Shown here: positions 10,983 to 20,031 of the stretch, piece by piece | How the letters are laid out: the number at the start of each line of letters is the position of its first letter | How positions within the stretch are numbered: the stretch's first letter is position 1 | Source: VXNF01 sp964291305 | GTDB taxonomy: Bacteria; Actinomycetota; Acidimicrobiia; Acidimicrobiales; CATQHL01 | NCBI GenBank assembly: GCA_964291305.2 | Contig: OZ219784.1 | Span: 153,168-217,167, forward strand | Length of the DNA: 64,000 nucleotides | Direction: 5' to 3' | Notes under the pieces: generated by a model | What the model saw: only the letters and a program-made list of their open reading frames with translations | What the model was told of the DNA's origin: nothing | The model's database searches: none | Position numbers and translations under genes: made by a program

Positions 10983-12965
10983 CTAGCTGGCAGCCGCCAC
11001 CGGAATACGGCGCGGCAGGTAGGCCTCAAACTCGCTGCGGAAATCTCGCAGCGCCGAAAGGATCGGCGAAGCCGCGGATGGACCCAGCGGACAAATGGTG
11101 GTCATGCGTGGTGGCCAAGTGAGTCCAGGGCTGATGTTGTCGCAGACATCGGTGAGCAGGTCTAGATCGCTGGGTCGGCCACGCCCCGCCAGAATGCGCT
11201 CCAAGATGACTTCTAACCAGCTGGTGCCCTCACGGCAGGGAGTGCACTTGCCGCAGGACTCGCGGGCAAAAAAGCGCACCAGGTTGTGACATGCCCGGGG
11301 GATGTCGGTGCTGGAGTCCATCACCACGATGGCGCCAGAGCCCAGCATCGACCCAGCGGCGTCAACCGCGGCCTTGTCCAACGGAAGGTCTAGCTGCTCA
11401 GGCCCAAACCAGGGAGCCGAAGCCCCGCCAGGGATAAAAGCCTTAAGGTGGCGATCGCCGCGGATGCCGCCCCCGTAGCGCTCAGCGCCGATGATCTCCC
11501 TAAAGGTCGTAACCCCGAACGGCACCTCGAAGACGCCGGGGTTGCGCACGTGGCCCGAGACGGCGAAGACGCGCGTACCGGCGGACTGCTCGGCACCACG
11601 AGCCACGAAAGCAGCGGCCCCGTGGCTCACGATCCAAGGCAGGTTGGACAGCGTCTCCACATTGTTGACGATGGTCGGGCGACCATAAAGCCCTATCGCG
11701 GCCGGGAAGAAAGGCGGCTTCAATCGGGGCATGCCCCGGTTCCCCTCGAGGCTCTCGATTAGTGCGGTCTCCTCGCCGACGATGTAAGCCCCAGCGCCGG
11801 AGTGCAGCACTATGTCCACCTCAAAGTCGCTGCCGCAGATTTTCGAGCCCACATAGCCGGCGGCGTAAGCCTCATTCAGGGCTTCGGCAAGCCGCTCAGC
11901 GGCCAGCGCCATCTCGCCGCGCACGTACAGGAAGCACTGTGACAGGCCTAGCGCGTAGCAGGCAATGAGACAGCCCTCGATGAGCTGGTGCGGGTCGCGC
12001 TCCATTAACAGGCGGTCTTTGTAGGTCCCGGGCTCGCTCTCGTCTCCGTTGACCACCAGATAGCGGGGCCACTCGTCAGGCGGGCAGAAGCCCCACTTCA
12101 CCCCAGCCGGAAAACCGGCGCCGCCGCGTCCCAGCAAGCTCGCCGCCCGCACTTCGGCGTGGACAGCTGCCGGCGACGAAGCCAGCGCCCGGCGCAGTCC
12201 GGTGTAGCCGCCGGTGCGTAGGTAGCCCTCCAAGCTGTAGCCGTCGGCTAGGTCGGCCCGAGAGGTCACGATCAGCTGGTCCACTGGCAGCTGGTCCACT
12301 GGCGACGGCTCGGGATCCGCTAGCGCTCCGTCAGCCTCGCCGCCCCCCTGGTGGCGCTGCCACCAAGCCGGTGGCTGGAGCGGCTCGGCCGACGCGGGTG
12401 CCTGGGGCGGCGAAACCCCAGCGGCACGACCGGGGGGTATCTGCTGGCGCACCTTGGCAAGCACGCCGTGGTGCGGTATGTCTCGGCGCTCACCGCTGCG
12501 CAGTTCGGCGATCAGGCGATCAAAGTCCTGGGGTTTTACCTTGGCTTCGTAGCGGTAGTTCACCTGCAGACACGGTGCCTCGGTACAGGCCGCCACACAC
12601 TCCACTGCCTCCAAGGTGATCTGCCCGTCGCTGGTGGTACCACCCAGCGGCACGCCCAACGTGTCGCTGGCATGGGCAATCAAATCCTCGGCCCCCAGCA
12701 GGTGACAGCTGATTCCCCGACAGATGTTGACGCGGTACTTGCCGCCGGGCGAGCGCTTGAACATCTCGTAGAAAGAGCAGGTACTTAGCACCTCTGAGGG
12801 GGTCAACTCCAGCAGTTCGGCGATGTGTTCCATCGCCTCGGAACTCACGTAGCCCTCCTGGGCCTGCGCCACGTGCAGCAGCGGGATGAGCGCCGAGCGA
12901 GCCACCGGGTAGCGGGCAGTGATCTCTTTGGCCAACTTGAGGTTCTCTTCGCTGAGGCGGGCCAT
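10983..12965 (-). CDS. nuoEF: Fused NuoE-NuoF, NADH dehydrogenase 24/51 kDa subunits
   Basis: One 660-residue frame holds both NADH-module subunits, which are normally separate genes. Residues about 1-165 are NuoE: a helical start (YPVARSALIPLLHVAQ) and the [2Fe-2S] cysteines in CRGISC and ECVAACTEAPC. A proline-, alanine- and glutamine-rich linker of about 60 residues follows. Residues about 225-660 are NuoF: the FMN/NADH-binding glycine-rich GRGGAGFPAGVKW, NGDESEPGTYKDR, and the C-terminal [4Fe-4S] motif SCGKCTPCREG. No stop and no likely restart lies in the linker. ATG at 12965 overlaps the nuoD stop (TGATG). Confidence 0.95.
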   Translation of the reverse strand: MARLSEENLKLAKEITARYPVARSALIPLLHVAQAQEGYVSSEAMEHIAELLELTPSEVLSTCSFYEMFKRSPGGKYRVNICRGISCHLLGAEDLIAHASDTLGVPLGGTTSDGQITLEAVECVAACTEAPCLQVNYRYEAKVKPQDFDRLIAELRSGERRDIPHHGVLAKVRQQIPPGRAAGVSPPQAPASAEPLQPPAWWQRHQGGGEADGALADPEPSPVDQLPVDQLIVTSRADLADGYSLEGYLRTGGYTGLRRALASSPAAVHAEVRAASLLGRGGAGFPAGVKWGFCPPDEWPRYLVVNGDESEPGTYKDRLLMERDPHQLIEGCLIACYALGLSQCFLYVRGEMALAAERLAEALNEAYAAGYVGSKICGSDFEVDIVLHSGAGAYIVGEETALIESLEGNRGMPRLKPPFFPAAIGLYGRPTIVNNVETLSNLPWIVSHGAAAFVARGAEQSAGTRVFAVSGHVRNPGVFEVPFGVTTFREIIGAERYGGGIRGDRHLKAFIPGGASAPWFGPEQLDLPLDKAAVDAAGSMLGSGAIVVMDSSTDIPRACHNLVRFFARESCGKCTPCREGTSWLEVILERILAGRGRPSDLDLLTDVCDNISPGLTWPPRMTTICPLGPSAASPILSALRDFRSEFEAYLPRRIPVAAAS

Positions 12966-14236
12966 CAGCGGTCAACCTCACCCATGATGGGATCCACCGA
13001 AGAGATGATCGCCACAGCGTCGGCTACCAAACGTCCCTGAAGCATGTGCGGCAGCGCCTGCAGGTTTATAAAGCTGGGCCCCCTGATATGCATACGCAGC
13101 GGCTTGGAGCCGCCGTCGGCCACCAGATAGCAGCCAAGTTCACCCCGGGGCGACTCCACTGCTTCGTAGACCTCACCGGGGGGCACCTTGAAGCCTTCGG
13201 TGAAGATCTTGAAGTGGTGGATAAGCGCCTCCATAGATTCGTCGATGCGGCCTCTAGGCGGTGGGGTGACTTTCTTGTCCTGGGCGCGGTAGTCGCCTGA
13301 CGGCATCCCTGCAAGGATCTGGTGGACCAGCCGGATGGACTCGCGGATCTCGTTCAGACGGATGGCGTAACGGTCGAAGGAATCCCCGTAAGTCCCACAG
13401 ATGACATCGAAGTCCAGTTGGTCGTAGTCCAAGTAGGGCATGTGTCGGCGCAAGTCCCAGGAGTAGCCCGTGCTGCGCAGAATCGGCCCTGTCACGCCCA
13501 GCGCTAAGCACTCATCGGCGCTAATCACACCCACCCCTTGAAGTCGCTCGCGCCAGATGGGTTGGCCGGTCAACAACGTGTCGTACTCGTCGAGGCGCTC
13601 GCCGATGGGTTCCAGCAGCCGCAAGATGTCGTCACGCCAGCCGTCGGGCAGGTCAGCAGCCACGCCGCCGGGACGGATGTAGTTATGGTTCATGCGTAGG
13701 CCGGTGATCTTCTCCAGCAGCCGCAGCACCTCCTCCCGCTCACGCCAGCCGTAGAGCATCATCGACACGGCGCCGAGGTCCATGCCGTTGGTGGCCTGGA
13801 ATAGCAGGTGCGAGCTGATGCGATTCAACTCGCACATCAGCATCCGGATCCACACCGCCCGGGGCGGGAGTTCTAGCCCTAGCAGCGTCTCGGTAGCAGT
13901 TGAGAAGGCCAACTCGGTAAACAGGGGGGAGGCGTAGTCCATGCGCGTGACGTTGGTCGGGCCTTGCAGGTAGGTGAGGGTCTCGCCGGTCTTCTCCATG
14001 CCGGTGTGCAGGTAGCCGATGATCGGCTTGCAAGCCGTCACCGTCTCGCCATCTAGTTCTAAAAGCAGCCGCAACACACCGTGAGTGGAGGGATGCTGCG
14101 GACCCATATTGATAATCATGCGCTCCGGCGCTGAGGGGGTAGCAACAAGCGCCTCGGATTCGCTGAGCCGCAGAACCGGGCTGGCGTGGCGGGCGTAGAC
14201 CCCACCGGGCAGCGTTACCGGAGCCTCAGCGCTCAC
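12965..14236 (-). CDS. nuoD: NADH-quinone oxidoreductase subunit D
   Basis: Quinone-site subunit of 423 residues related to hydrogenase large subunits. Family blocks: NMGPQHPSTHGVLRLLLELDGE, YLQGPTNVTRMDYASPLF, CELNRISSHLLFQATNG, and the C-terminus with GELGCYLVADGG and MLQGRLVADAVAIISSVDPIMGEVDR. The His and Tyr residues of the quinone pocket are in the first and second blocks. An N-terminal extension of about 40 residues precedes the conserved part. GTG at 14236 overlaps nuoC by four bases. Confidence 0.96.
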   Translation of the reverse strand: MSAEAPVTLPGGVYARHASPVLRLSESEALVATPSAPERMIINMGPQHPSTHGVLRLLLELDGETVTACKPIIGYLHTGMEKTGETLTYLQGPTNVTRMDYASPLFTELAFSTATETLLGLELPPRAVWIRMLMCELNRISSHLLFQATNGMDLGAVSMMLYGWREREEVLRLLEKITGLRMNHNYIRPGGVAADLPDGWRDDILRLLEPIGERLDEYDTLLTGQPIWRERLQGVGVISADECLALGVTGPILRSTGYSWDLRRHMPYLDYDQLDFDVICGTYGDSFDRYAIRLNEIRESIRLVHQILAGMPSGDYRAQDKKVTPPPRGRIDESMEALIHHFKIFTEGFKVPPGEVYEAVESPRGELGCYLVADGGSKPLRMHIRGPSFINLQALPHMLQGRLVADAVAIISSVDPIMGEVDR

Positions 14237-14733
14237 CGAACATCCCCGGCCGCCTTGAACCGCACAGGCACGGTGCCGACGGCATAGTCCTTGCGCAGGG
14301 GATGTCCATCCCAGTCCTCGGGCAGCAAGATGCGGGTCATGTCCGGGTGGCCGTCGAAGCTGATGCCGAACATGTCGAACACTTCCCGTTCGGGGTTCTC
14401 GCTGCCGGGGAACAAATCGAAGAGAGTGGGTAGCCGGGGGTCGTCCTCGGGCACCTGCACCCGCAGACGCAACCGGGCAGCCCGGACGTGGGAGATGAGC
14501 GTGATGACCACTTCGAATCGCTCGGGGGTGACCTCAGGGGGGAGTGCCTCCCGCCGGGCGGCACTCAGATAGTCCACCCCGCAAACGTCTAGACACTGGC
14601 AATAACCAGCTTGGCGCAGCTCCTCTACCAGCTCCAAGAGCTGCCACCGAGAGGGGTGCAGCACCGGCGTGTCCGCGGCATCCGTGCTGGTCGGCACTTC
14701 CCTCTCGGTCACACTGTTCGGCAAGGCCGACAT
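14233..14733 (-). CDS. nuoC: NADH-quinone oxidoreductase subunit C
   Basis: Peripheral-arm 30 kDa subunit, 166 residues. It carries the family core: a CLDVCGVDYLS segment, then DDPRLPTLFDLFPGSENPEREVFDMFGI and the terminal GHPLRKDYAVG. It contacts NuoD and NuoB at the quinone module. The start ATG at 14733 directly abuts the nuoB stop, so the genes are co-translated. Confidence 0.96.
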   Translation of the reverse strand: MSALPNSVTEREVPTSTDAADTPVLHPSRWQLLELVEELRQAGYCQCLDVCGVDYLSAARREALPPEVTPERFEVVITLISHVRAARLRLRVQVPEDDPRLPTLFDLFPGSENPEREVFDMFGISFDGHPDMTRILLPEDWDGHPLRKDYAVGTVPVRFKAAGDVR

Positions 14734-15420
14734 CTACCTTTGGCCGAAGCGACCGGGTTTGGGGCCGACGACCATCTTGGTAGCGGTCTGACCGTCGCGT
14801 TGTTCCACCAGGATCCCTGCCCCGGCTTCGGCGGCCCCTCGGCGGCGGGTCAGCTCGCCGCTGCGGATGAGGTCGTGCAAGCTCAAGATGGCATGCAGCA
14901 AAGTCTCGGGCCCCGGCGGGCAGCCAGGCGCGTACACATCCACCGGCACTACCTGATCTACCCCTTGAACAATGGCGTAGTTGTTGAACATGCCCCCCGA
15001 GGAGGCGCACACGCCCATCGAGATGACCCACTTAGGCGCCATCATCTGGTCGTAGATCTGCCGCAGCACCGGAGCCATCTTCTGCGACACCCGACCGGCA
15101 ACGATCATGAGGTCTGCCTGGCGGGGCGACGCCCGGAAGACCTCCATGCCGTAGCGGGCGATGTCGTAATGCGGGCCACCCGTGGCCATCATCTCAATGG
15201 CGCAGCAAGCCAAACCGAACGTGGCTGGCCAGCAGCTGCGCGCCCGGGACCACTTCACCAGTTCTTCAAGGCGCCCGGTGGCGAAGTTGTGAGGCAGCTC
15301 GGTCAGGCCACCGTAGGCGCCGCCCAGCGGTACGGCATCAGGCGCCATGGCGGCCGGCGCCGCAGCTTCCGGTAAAGCAGCTTCCGGTAAAGCAGCTTCC
15401 GGTAACAAGGCGTCGCTCAC
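14734..15420 (-). CDS. nuoB: NADH-quinone oxidoreductase subunit B
   Basis: Subunit with the terminal N2 [4Fe-4S] cluster that reduces quinone, 228 residues. The ligands are visible: adjacent cysteines in LACCAIEMMATGG, one in GVCASSGGMFNNY and one in YAPGCPPGPE. The N-terminal about 25 residues are an unusual Leu-Pro-Glu-Ala repeat (see repeat at 15362-15406), and the C-terminus has a short tail after the cluster domain. GTG at 15420 overlaps the nuoA stop. Confidence 0.96.
   Translation of the reverse strand: MSDALLPEAALPEAALPEAAAPAAMAPDAVPLGGAYGGLTELPHNFATGRLEELVKWSRARSCWPATFGLACCAIEMMATGGPHYDIARYGMEVFRASPRQADLMIVAGRVSQKMAPVLRQIYDQMMAPKWVISMGVCASSGGMFNNYAIVQGVDQVVPVDVYAPGCPPGPETLLHAILSLHDLIRSGELTRRRGAAEAGAGILVEQRDGQTATKMVVGPKPGRFGQR
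15362..15406 (-). repeat. Three 15-bp tandem repeats in the nuoB start
   Basis: Three consecutive 15-base units (starting at 15362, 15377 and 15392), the first two identical and the third differing in its last base. They encode repeated Leu-Pro-Glu-Ala-Ala near the NuoB N-terminus. The unit is a multiple of three, so copy-number change would keep the frame. Confidence 0.9.
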
Positions 15421-15908
15421 GATTCGGAGCTAGCTGGCGGGGCGGCCGCCACCACGGGCAGGCCAGGGGTGGAATCGGCAGGAGGCACCCGGCGGATAGT
15501 CCCCGAGGCGCTGCGGTCTGCACTCACAGCCGGTTCGTCTCGGCGAGCCCGAAGCGGCCCCCAGTCCAGGGCACCCTTGCTGATGAGGTAAACGAACGAC
15601 TCGAAGACGGCGAAGGAGAAAATTCCGATCGCCACCAGCCCGAACAGGCCGAGAGACCCGTGTGTAACCGCCCAGGGATAGAGGAACACGATCTCCACAT
15701 CGAAAACGATGAAGATCATCGCAACTAGGAAAAACCGCACCGGGAACCGCTCGGGAATCTCCGACTGCGAGCTAATCCCACACTCGTAAGGGGCATTCTT
15801 CGCCACCGTCGGGCGCCGTGGTGCCATTAGGCGCGACGCCACGAAGCTCAAGGCGCAGAACACCACCGCTAACACTCCGAGGGCGAGAACTGGAAGGTAC
15901 TGACCCAC
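15417..15908 (-). CDS. nuoA: NADH-quinone oxidoreductase subunit A
   Basis: First nuo gene. Three membrane helices, with the conserved loop KNAPYECGISSQSE (Cys-switch loop near the quinone site) and FDVEIVFLYPWA in helix 2. At 163 residues it is longer than most NuoA proteins because of a hydrophilic tail of about 45 residues after ISKGALDWGP. GTG at 15908. The gene upstream ends 15 bases away, so nuo probably continues the bc-complex operon rather than starting its own. Confidence 0.95.
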   Translation of the reverse strand: MGQYLPVLALGVLAVVFCALSFVASRLMAPRRPTVAKNAPYECGISSQSEIPERFPVRFFLVAMIFIVFDVEIVFLYPWAVTHGSLGLFGLVAIGIFSFAVFESFVYLISKGALDWGPLRARRDEPAVSADRSASGTIRRVPPADSTPGLPVVAAAPPASSES

Positions 15909-15923
15909 GCCGCCCGCTCCCGA

Positions 15924-17138
15924 CTACGCCGTGGCGCTCTCGAACGCCTCCTGCTCCCGACGGAAGCGAAGGTCGCGCCAGTGCAGGCTAAGCACCAGGG
16001 TGATGAAGATGAGGCCCGAACCGATCGCCACCAGCGCCGGCACCAGGCGGAGATCACCCAGGTTACGGACCATGACAACCGAGAAAGTCTCACCGCTGCG
16101 ATCCGGCTCCGGCAGCGGTGGTGCCTCGCCCAGCACCTGCACTTTGGGTACTGCGGGGCGGGCCTGCACAACCGCGTAGTGCGGCGGATGGGTGATACGT
16201 GCAGAGTTGGTGATCTTGTTGGCAACCCTGGACCAAAGGCCGCCTGAGGGCTCGGGTTTACCGCCGATCTCGTAGGTGTCCTCGATCACGTAGAGCGGGC
16301 TGACCGAGGGTTCCTCGCTGCCGTCGGCTAGCGACAAGGTGGTCGGCACGAAGGCGAAGGTGTCGCGCTCAGCGAGAAATGCCTCAGCGCTAGCGGCTGC
16401 CTCACCGGAGTCGGCGGTGGATATCAGCTCCCAATCCCCCAGGTTTAGGTAGCCGAGAGTTTCTGCCCACTGAATCACCTGCGGTGCCGCGGCCGCCAAG
16501 GCGCTGAGCGAGAGGTTGTCAATCCGGTTGGCCTCGGCGGCAACCTGTTGTTCGAACTTGGCCTGCAACGCAGCCTCGTCGAGGTAGCGAGGATCCTCCG
16601 GGGACAGCAAGTTGTTGCGCTCCACCAATCGGGCACGGATAGCGTCACTGTTCACCGTGGCTACTTCAGCTACAACTTCAGCCCGATCAGGCCCCGAATA
16701 GTGCAGCGCCAAGGCAATAGCTCTGGGCAGGCAGCCGGGTGTTGGCGACGAGAAGCTCCAGCCGGTCTCATCGGCGGGAAAGATCCGCCCGGTCTCACAG
16801 TTGGGGTCGGGCAGTTCACCCACCGTGGCCACGTAGGCGTCTTCGATACCAATGACTTCGACGCCCGCCGGGTCGGCAAAAGTACCTTCGTACTCCCAAG
16901 TCGGGGAGTCTCCGACGTAGCCGATGCCTTGCAACCACCAGATCACCGCCATGATCGTGAACCAGCCGAACAGGCCTGCTAAGGACAGCATCGATCCGAG
17001 GCGCACGCCGGTGTTCAACACCAGCAACAGCCAGACCGTGCCCATTAGCAAGGCCGAGGCCAGAGCCACCGTCAAGATGCCCCGGATCTCCGGCTCCCAA
17101 CCGATCCCGCCGAAGGTCACAAAGGTCTGGAGTCCCAT
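15924..17138 (-). CDS. Unrecognised membrane protein between bc complex and nuo
   Basis: I do not recognise this 404-residue protein. Two N-terminal helices (about residues 18-42 and 48-70) are followed by a large soluble domain of about 270 residues and one C-terminal helix (about 365-388) with a short charged end. The soluble part is extracytoplasmic if the topology is as expected. No heme-, metal- or flavin-binding motif is visible. It lies 10 bases after the cytochrome c stop and 15 bases before nuoA, so it is surely co-transcribed with respiratory genes. A role in assembling or joining the complexes is only an inference. Confidence 0.8.
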   Translation of the reverse strand: MGLQTFVTFGGIGWEPEIRGILTVALASALLMGTVWLLLVLNTGVRLGSMLSLAGLFGWFTIMAVIWWLQGIGYVGDSPTWEYEGTFADPAGVEVIGIEDAYVATVGELPDPNCETGRIFPADETGWSFSSPTPGCLPRAIALALHYSGPDRAEVVAEVATVNSDAIRARLVERNNLLSPEDPRYLDEAALQAKFEQQVAAEANRIDNLSLSALAAAAPQVIQWAETLGYLNLGDWELISTADSGEAAASAEAFLAERDTFAFVPTTLSLADGSEEPSVSPLYVIEDTYEIGGKPEPSGGLWSRVANKITNSARITHPPHYAVVQARPAVPKVQVLGEAPPLPEPDRSGETFSVVMVRNLGDLRLVPALVAIGSGLIFITLVLSLHWRDLRFRREQEAFESATA

Positions 17139-17148
17139 AGTCGCCCCG

Positions 17149-18363
17149 CTAAAGCTGCCGCTCGTAGGCCACGATGGCGGCGATCTGTTCGGGGGTCAGC
17201 ATTCCCTGGCCGTCATGAGCCAGGCAGAACTCAATGCGGCTTATGTACTCCAGGTCACCGGCGTCGCGGTCGGCCACGCAGGTGCCGAAAGCCGGCATCT
17301 GTCCGCCGCCGTCGCCTTGACCGAAGTTGCCGTATTCAATGCCGTTCTGGCTGCCATCGGTGATGAAGTCCTCATGCTCGGAGGCAGTGTCAAACTGGCG
17401 CGTGGTGGCACCGTTGTTAAGCGGCGGGCCGAAGCCGCCGCCGCCGGCTATTTCCCGGGGCACCAGCGGGTTCTGGGCCGCTACCTCCTCGGCGTCGTAG
17501 GACCATCCCGGCGTGTGGCAGCGGGCACAGCCATAGACACCGCCGTCCGCGGCGTTATTGAACAGCAACTCGCCCAACTCCACCGGATCCTCGGCAGCGT
17601 CGGCCAGGATCTGCTGAGCGGCGGCGGCGATTTCCTCCGAGCTGACCCCCTCGCCTAGCTGTTCGCTCGCCATCTCCCGGGCCGTTGCGGCAATGCCGTC
17701 TTGTGCCCTCTGGCGACTCTCGGCAACCTCTATCTGCTTATGCTCCAGGTAGACGATGACATCATCGATCTGCTGGGTAGTAAATGGGCCGCCGCCGGCG
17801 ATGCCCCAGGCGGGCATGGGAGTGTTGGGGCGGCCGTACTCCATCACGTAGCGCACCTCTTCGGTGGAATAGCGGTACAGAACCGTCGCCAGCGAGGGCA
17901 CCTTCCATTCCACCTGCGCTAGAAAGAGGCCGTTGTTGTCCACCAGCGTGTGGTCGCGCAAGCCGCCCGGTCCGTCTACCGAACCGTGGCAGGTGGCGCA
18001 GCGTTCTTCGTACAGGTGATGTCCGCGTTCGGCTGCTAGCTCGTCGCTGACCTCAATCAGGCCGTCGTGGCGGTTGGGTTCACCCAGCCAGTACAACGGC
18101 AGAGCAATGGCAATGGCCACAATGCAAACCAGCCCAGCCATGAGGCCCTGATCTAGCCGGCGACCCTCCATCTCGGAGTCATCGGGCAGCGGCTTACGGT
18201 TGGGTGCCAGTTCGACTTCCGAGCCGGTCTCGGCACGGCCCACGAACCAGTTGAATATCCAATAGAGCACGAAGCCGCCGATGGCTAGCACCCCGATGAC
18301 CACGCCGATGGTCCGCTGGGTAGAGGCCGCTAGGACACCAAAGTCGCCCAGTCCTGCTGGCAT
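17149..18363 (-). CDS. Membrane-anchored two-heme cytochrome c (bc complex)
   Basis: 404 residues with two N-terminal helices (about 18-42 and 73-94), followed by two cytochrome c domains. Heme motifs are CATCH at 122-126 and CARCH at 279-283. Candidate axial methionines are in TPMPAWG after the first and GGQMPAFG after the second. This matches the role of the diheme QcrC of actinobacterial bc-aa3 supercomplexes, but the N-terminal anchor and layout differ, so I leave the symbol blank. The start ATG overlaps the Rieske stop (TAATG). Confidence 0.88.
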   Translation of the reverse strand: MPAGLGDFGVLAASTQRTIGVVIGVLAIGGFVLYWIFNWFVGRAETGSEVELAPNRKPLPDDSEMEGRRLDQGLMAGLVCIVAIAIALPLYWLGEPNRHDGLIEVSDELAAERGHHLYEERCATCHGSVDGPGGLRDHTLVDNNGLFLAQVEWKVPSLATVLYRYSTEEVRYVMEYGRPNTPMPAWGIAGGGPFTTQQIDDVIVYLEHKQIEVAESRQRAQDGIAATAREMASEQLGEGVSSEEIAAAAQQILADAAEDPVELGELLFNNAADGGVYGCARCHTPGWSYDAEEVAAQNPLVPREIAGGGGFGPPLNNGATTRQFDTASEHEDFITDGSQNGIEYGNFGQGDGGGQMPAFGTCVADRDAGDLEYISRIEFCLAHDGQGMLTPEQIAAIVAYERQL

Positions 18364-19220
18364 TACTCAGAGGCCTCGCCGATGCAGTGCGGACCCTGCG
18401 CCTCCTGATTGGTCGTGTTGGTGCCGATGGGGGGGCCCTGAATAATCTTGCCGGTGTCAACCAGCAACTCGCCACGGTCGTTGACCGAGGTGGCGAATTG
18501 GTCCATACCCCGCGGCGCTGGCCCGCCACGCTTCTCGCCCACCTGGTTGTACTTCGAGCCGTGGCAGGGACACTCAAACCACTGAGAGCTAACACACTCC
18601 GGCACGGTGCAGCCCAGGTGCGGGCACTTCCAGTAAAGGGCAACCAGCCCTGCCTCCATGCCCTGCAGAACCGCTGGCGAGTAGACCTCCCGAGCCTTGG
18701 CCAGCGCCCCCTCCGGGTACTCGGTGACCCACATGCGCCCCTCGGGCAGCTTCAAGAAGCCATCCTCGTCACGCACTTGGGTCTTCAGGCTCTCCACCGT
18801 GCCAACGTTCAGGACCGCTCCGAAACCGGTCACGAACGGCGGCCACAAAAAGCCTAAGACGGCGGCACCAAAGCCGGTAAGGCTGAGGCCCATAAAGCCC
18901 ACTATCGAACGGTTGAGGAACTGCCGCCGGGTTACGCCCACCTCTTCGGGATCGGGGGGTGTCCAGGGTTCGTCTTCTCCGCTGGGCACGGCCGGGAGCA
19001 CCTCGGGCTCACGCCGGGCTAGCACCGCAGCTCGTTCCACCTCGCGTCCGGTGGGTGCCGCCGCAGCTGGCTTGCCGCGCCGGGCTAGCCGGTCACGCAG
19101 TCGTGTGCGGCGCGAGAGCCGGCCCACTGCCGAGCGCACCTCGCGTCGGCGGTAAGCCGCGATCAGGATGATTAGCCCAGCTGCTGCCAGGATTGGGATG
19201 ACGATGACTAGCACAATCAC
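18363..19220 (-). CDS. qcrA: Rieske iron-sulfur protein of the bc complex
   Basis: Electron carrier from quinol to cytochrome c. The Rieske ligands are clear: CPHLGC and CPCHGSKYNQ near the C-terminus, with a loop between them. A first helix (VLVIVIPILAAAGLIIL) lies at the N-terminus, then a basic linker and a second membrane segment directly after a TRRQFLNRS twin-arginine-like sequence. I chose GTG at 19220, 11 bases after the cytochrome b stop, with GAGG upstream. The frame stays open to 19304, but that part overlaps the previous gene. Confidence 0.93.
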   Translation of the reverse strand: MIVLVIVIPILAAAGLIILIAAYRRREVRSAVGRLSRRTRLRDRLARRGKPAAAAPTGREVERAAVLARREPEVLPAVPSGEDEPWTPPDPEEVGVTRRQFLNRSIVGFMGLSLTGFGAAVLGFLWPPFVTGFGAVLNVGTVESLKTQVRDEDGFLKLPEGRMWVTEYPEGALAKAREVYSPAVLQGMEAGLVALYWKCPHLGCTVPECVSSQWFECPCHGSKYNQVGEKRGGPAPRGMDQFATSVNDRGELLVDTGKIIQGPPIGTNTTNQEAQGPHCIGEASE

Positions 19221-19230
19221 GACAGGTGCC

Positions 19231-20007
19231 TCAGAAGTCGAAGAACAGCCCGTCTTGCCACGGGAAGGTGAAGTTGAAGCCCGGACCCCTGAAGAACGAG
19301 CCAATCATGACAAGCACCGCCCAGAACATGAGGTGGACGGTCATTAGCGAGACCGCGAACTTGCGGTTCTCCGGGGCGTTCTCCTTATTCCGATCGATGT
19401 AAGGGGCCAAGATCAGCAGGAACAGGGCGATCCCGGGAATGGTCACGCCGGCCACCATGGGGTGGAACATCGTCAGCAGCTCCTGCAAACCCAAGAAGTA
19501 CCACGGAGCTTTCGACGGGTTAGGAGTCTCGTTGACATTGGCTAACTCCAACAGCGGAGCGTTGACAAAGACCGAGAAGATCAGCAAAAACGCCGTGATG
19601 AACAGCGCAGCCACGAACTCCCCCAACAGCAGGTGAGGCCAGGTGAACACCCTGTCTTGCGGGGTGGCTTTCACGTCCTGGATCGAGCCCGACTTCACCA
19701 CGGTGAGGAGGCGCTGGGTGTGCCCGCCGGGGCCGGTTGGCACGCTCGGCGGCGCCGGCGCAACAGGCCCCCCTGGAGCAGCGGGAGCCATAGCCGCCTG
19801 CTCGGCAGCCGAACGTGAACGGTCTAGCAGGTGGGCCGGGATCTTCTCCTCCTCGCCAGCGGCGGGCGCGTCGGCACCGGCAGCCGACGAGGGAGTTTCA
19901 GCAGCGGCCTCCTCTGGAGCCTGCCCGCCGGCGGGCGCGGCAGAACCCTCAAGGCGCTCACGTGCCTCTTTGGCACGCCGCAGCAGGTGTTCGGGAATTT
20001 CGGTCAT
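19231..20007 (-). CDS. Cytochrome b C-terminal subunit (subunit IV-like)
   Basis: The membrane part (about residues 118-258) matches the C-terminal half of cytochrome b: PHLLLGEFVAALF, the NPSKAPWYFLGLQELL block that contains the conserved quinol-site segment of the PEWY region (here APWY), and two further helices. About 115 residues precede it and are rich in Ala, Pro and Glu. That part holds two copies of a short motif, IPEHLLRRAKEAR at the start and IPAHLLDRSRSA near residue 56. Cytochrome b is thus split in two genes, as in b6f-type complexes. Confidence 0.92.
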   Translation of the reverse strand: MTEIPEHLLRRAKEARERLEGSAAPAGGQAPEEAAAETPSSAAGADAPAAGEEEKIPAHLLDRSRSAAEQAAMAPAAPGGPVAPAPPSVPTGPGGHTQRLLTVVKSGSIQDVKATPQDRVFTWPHLLLGEFVAALFITAFLLIFSVFVNAPLLELANVNETPNPSKAPWYFLGLQELLTMFHPMVAGVTIPGIALFLLILAPYIDRNKENAPENRKFAVSLMTVHLMFWAVLVMIGSFFRGPGFNFTFPWQDGLFFDF

Positions 20008-20031
20008 GATTCGTCGATTCCTGTCACCGGC

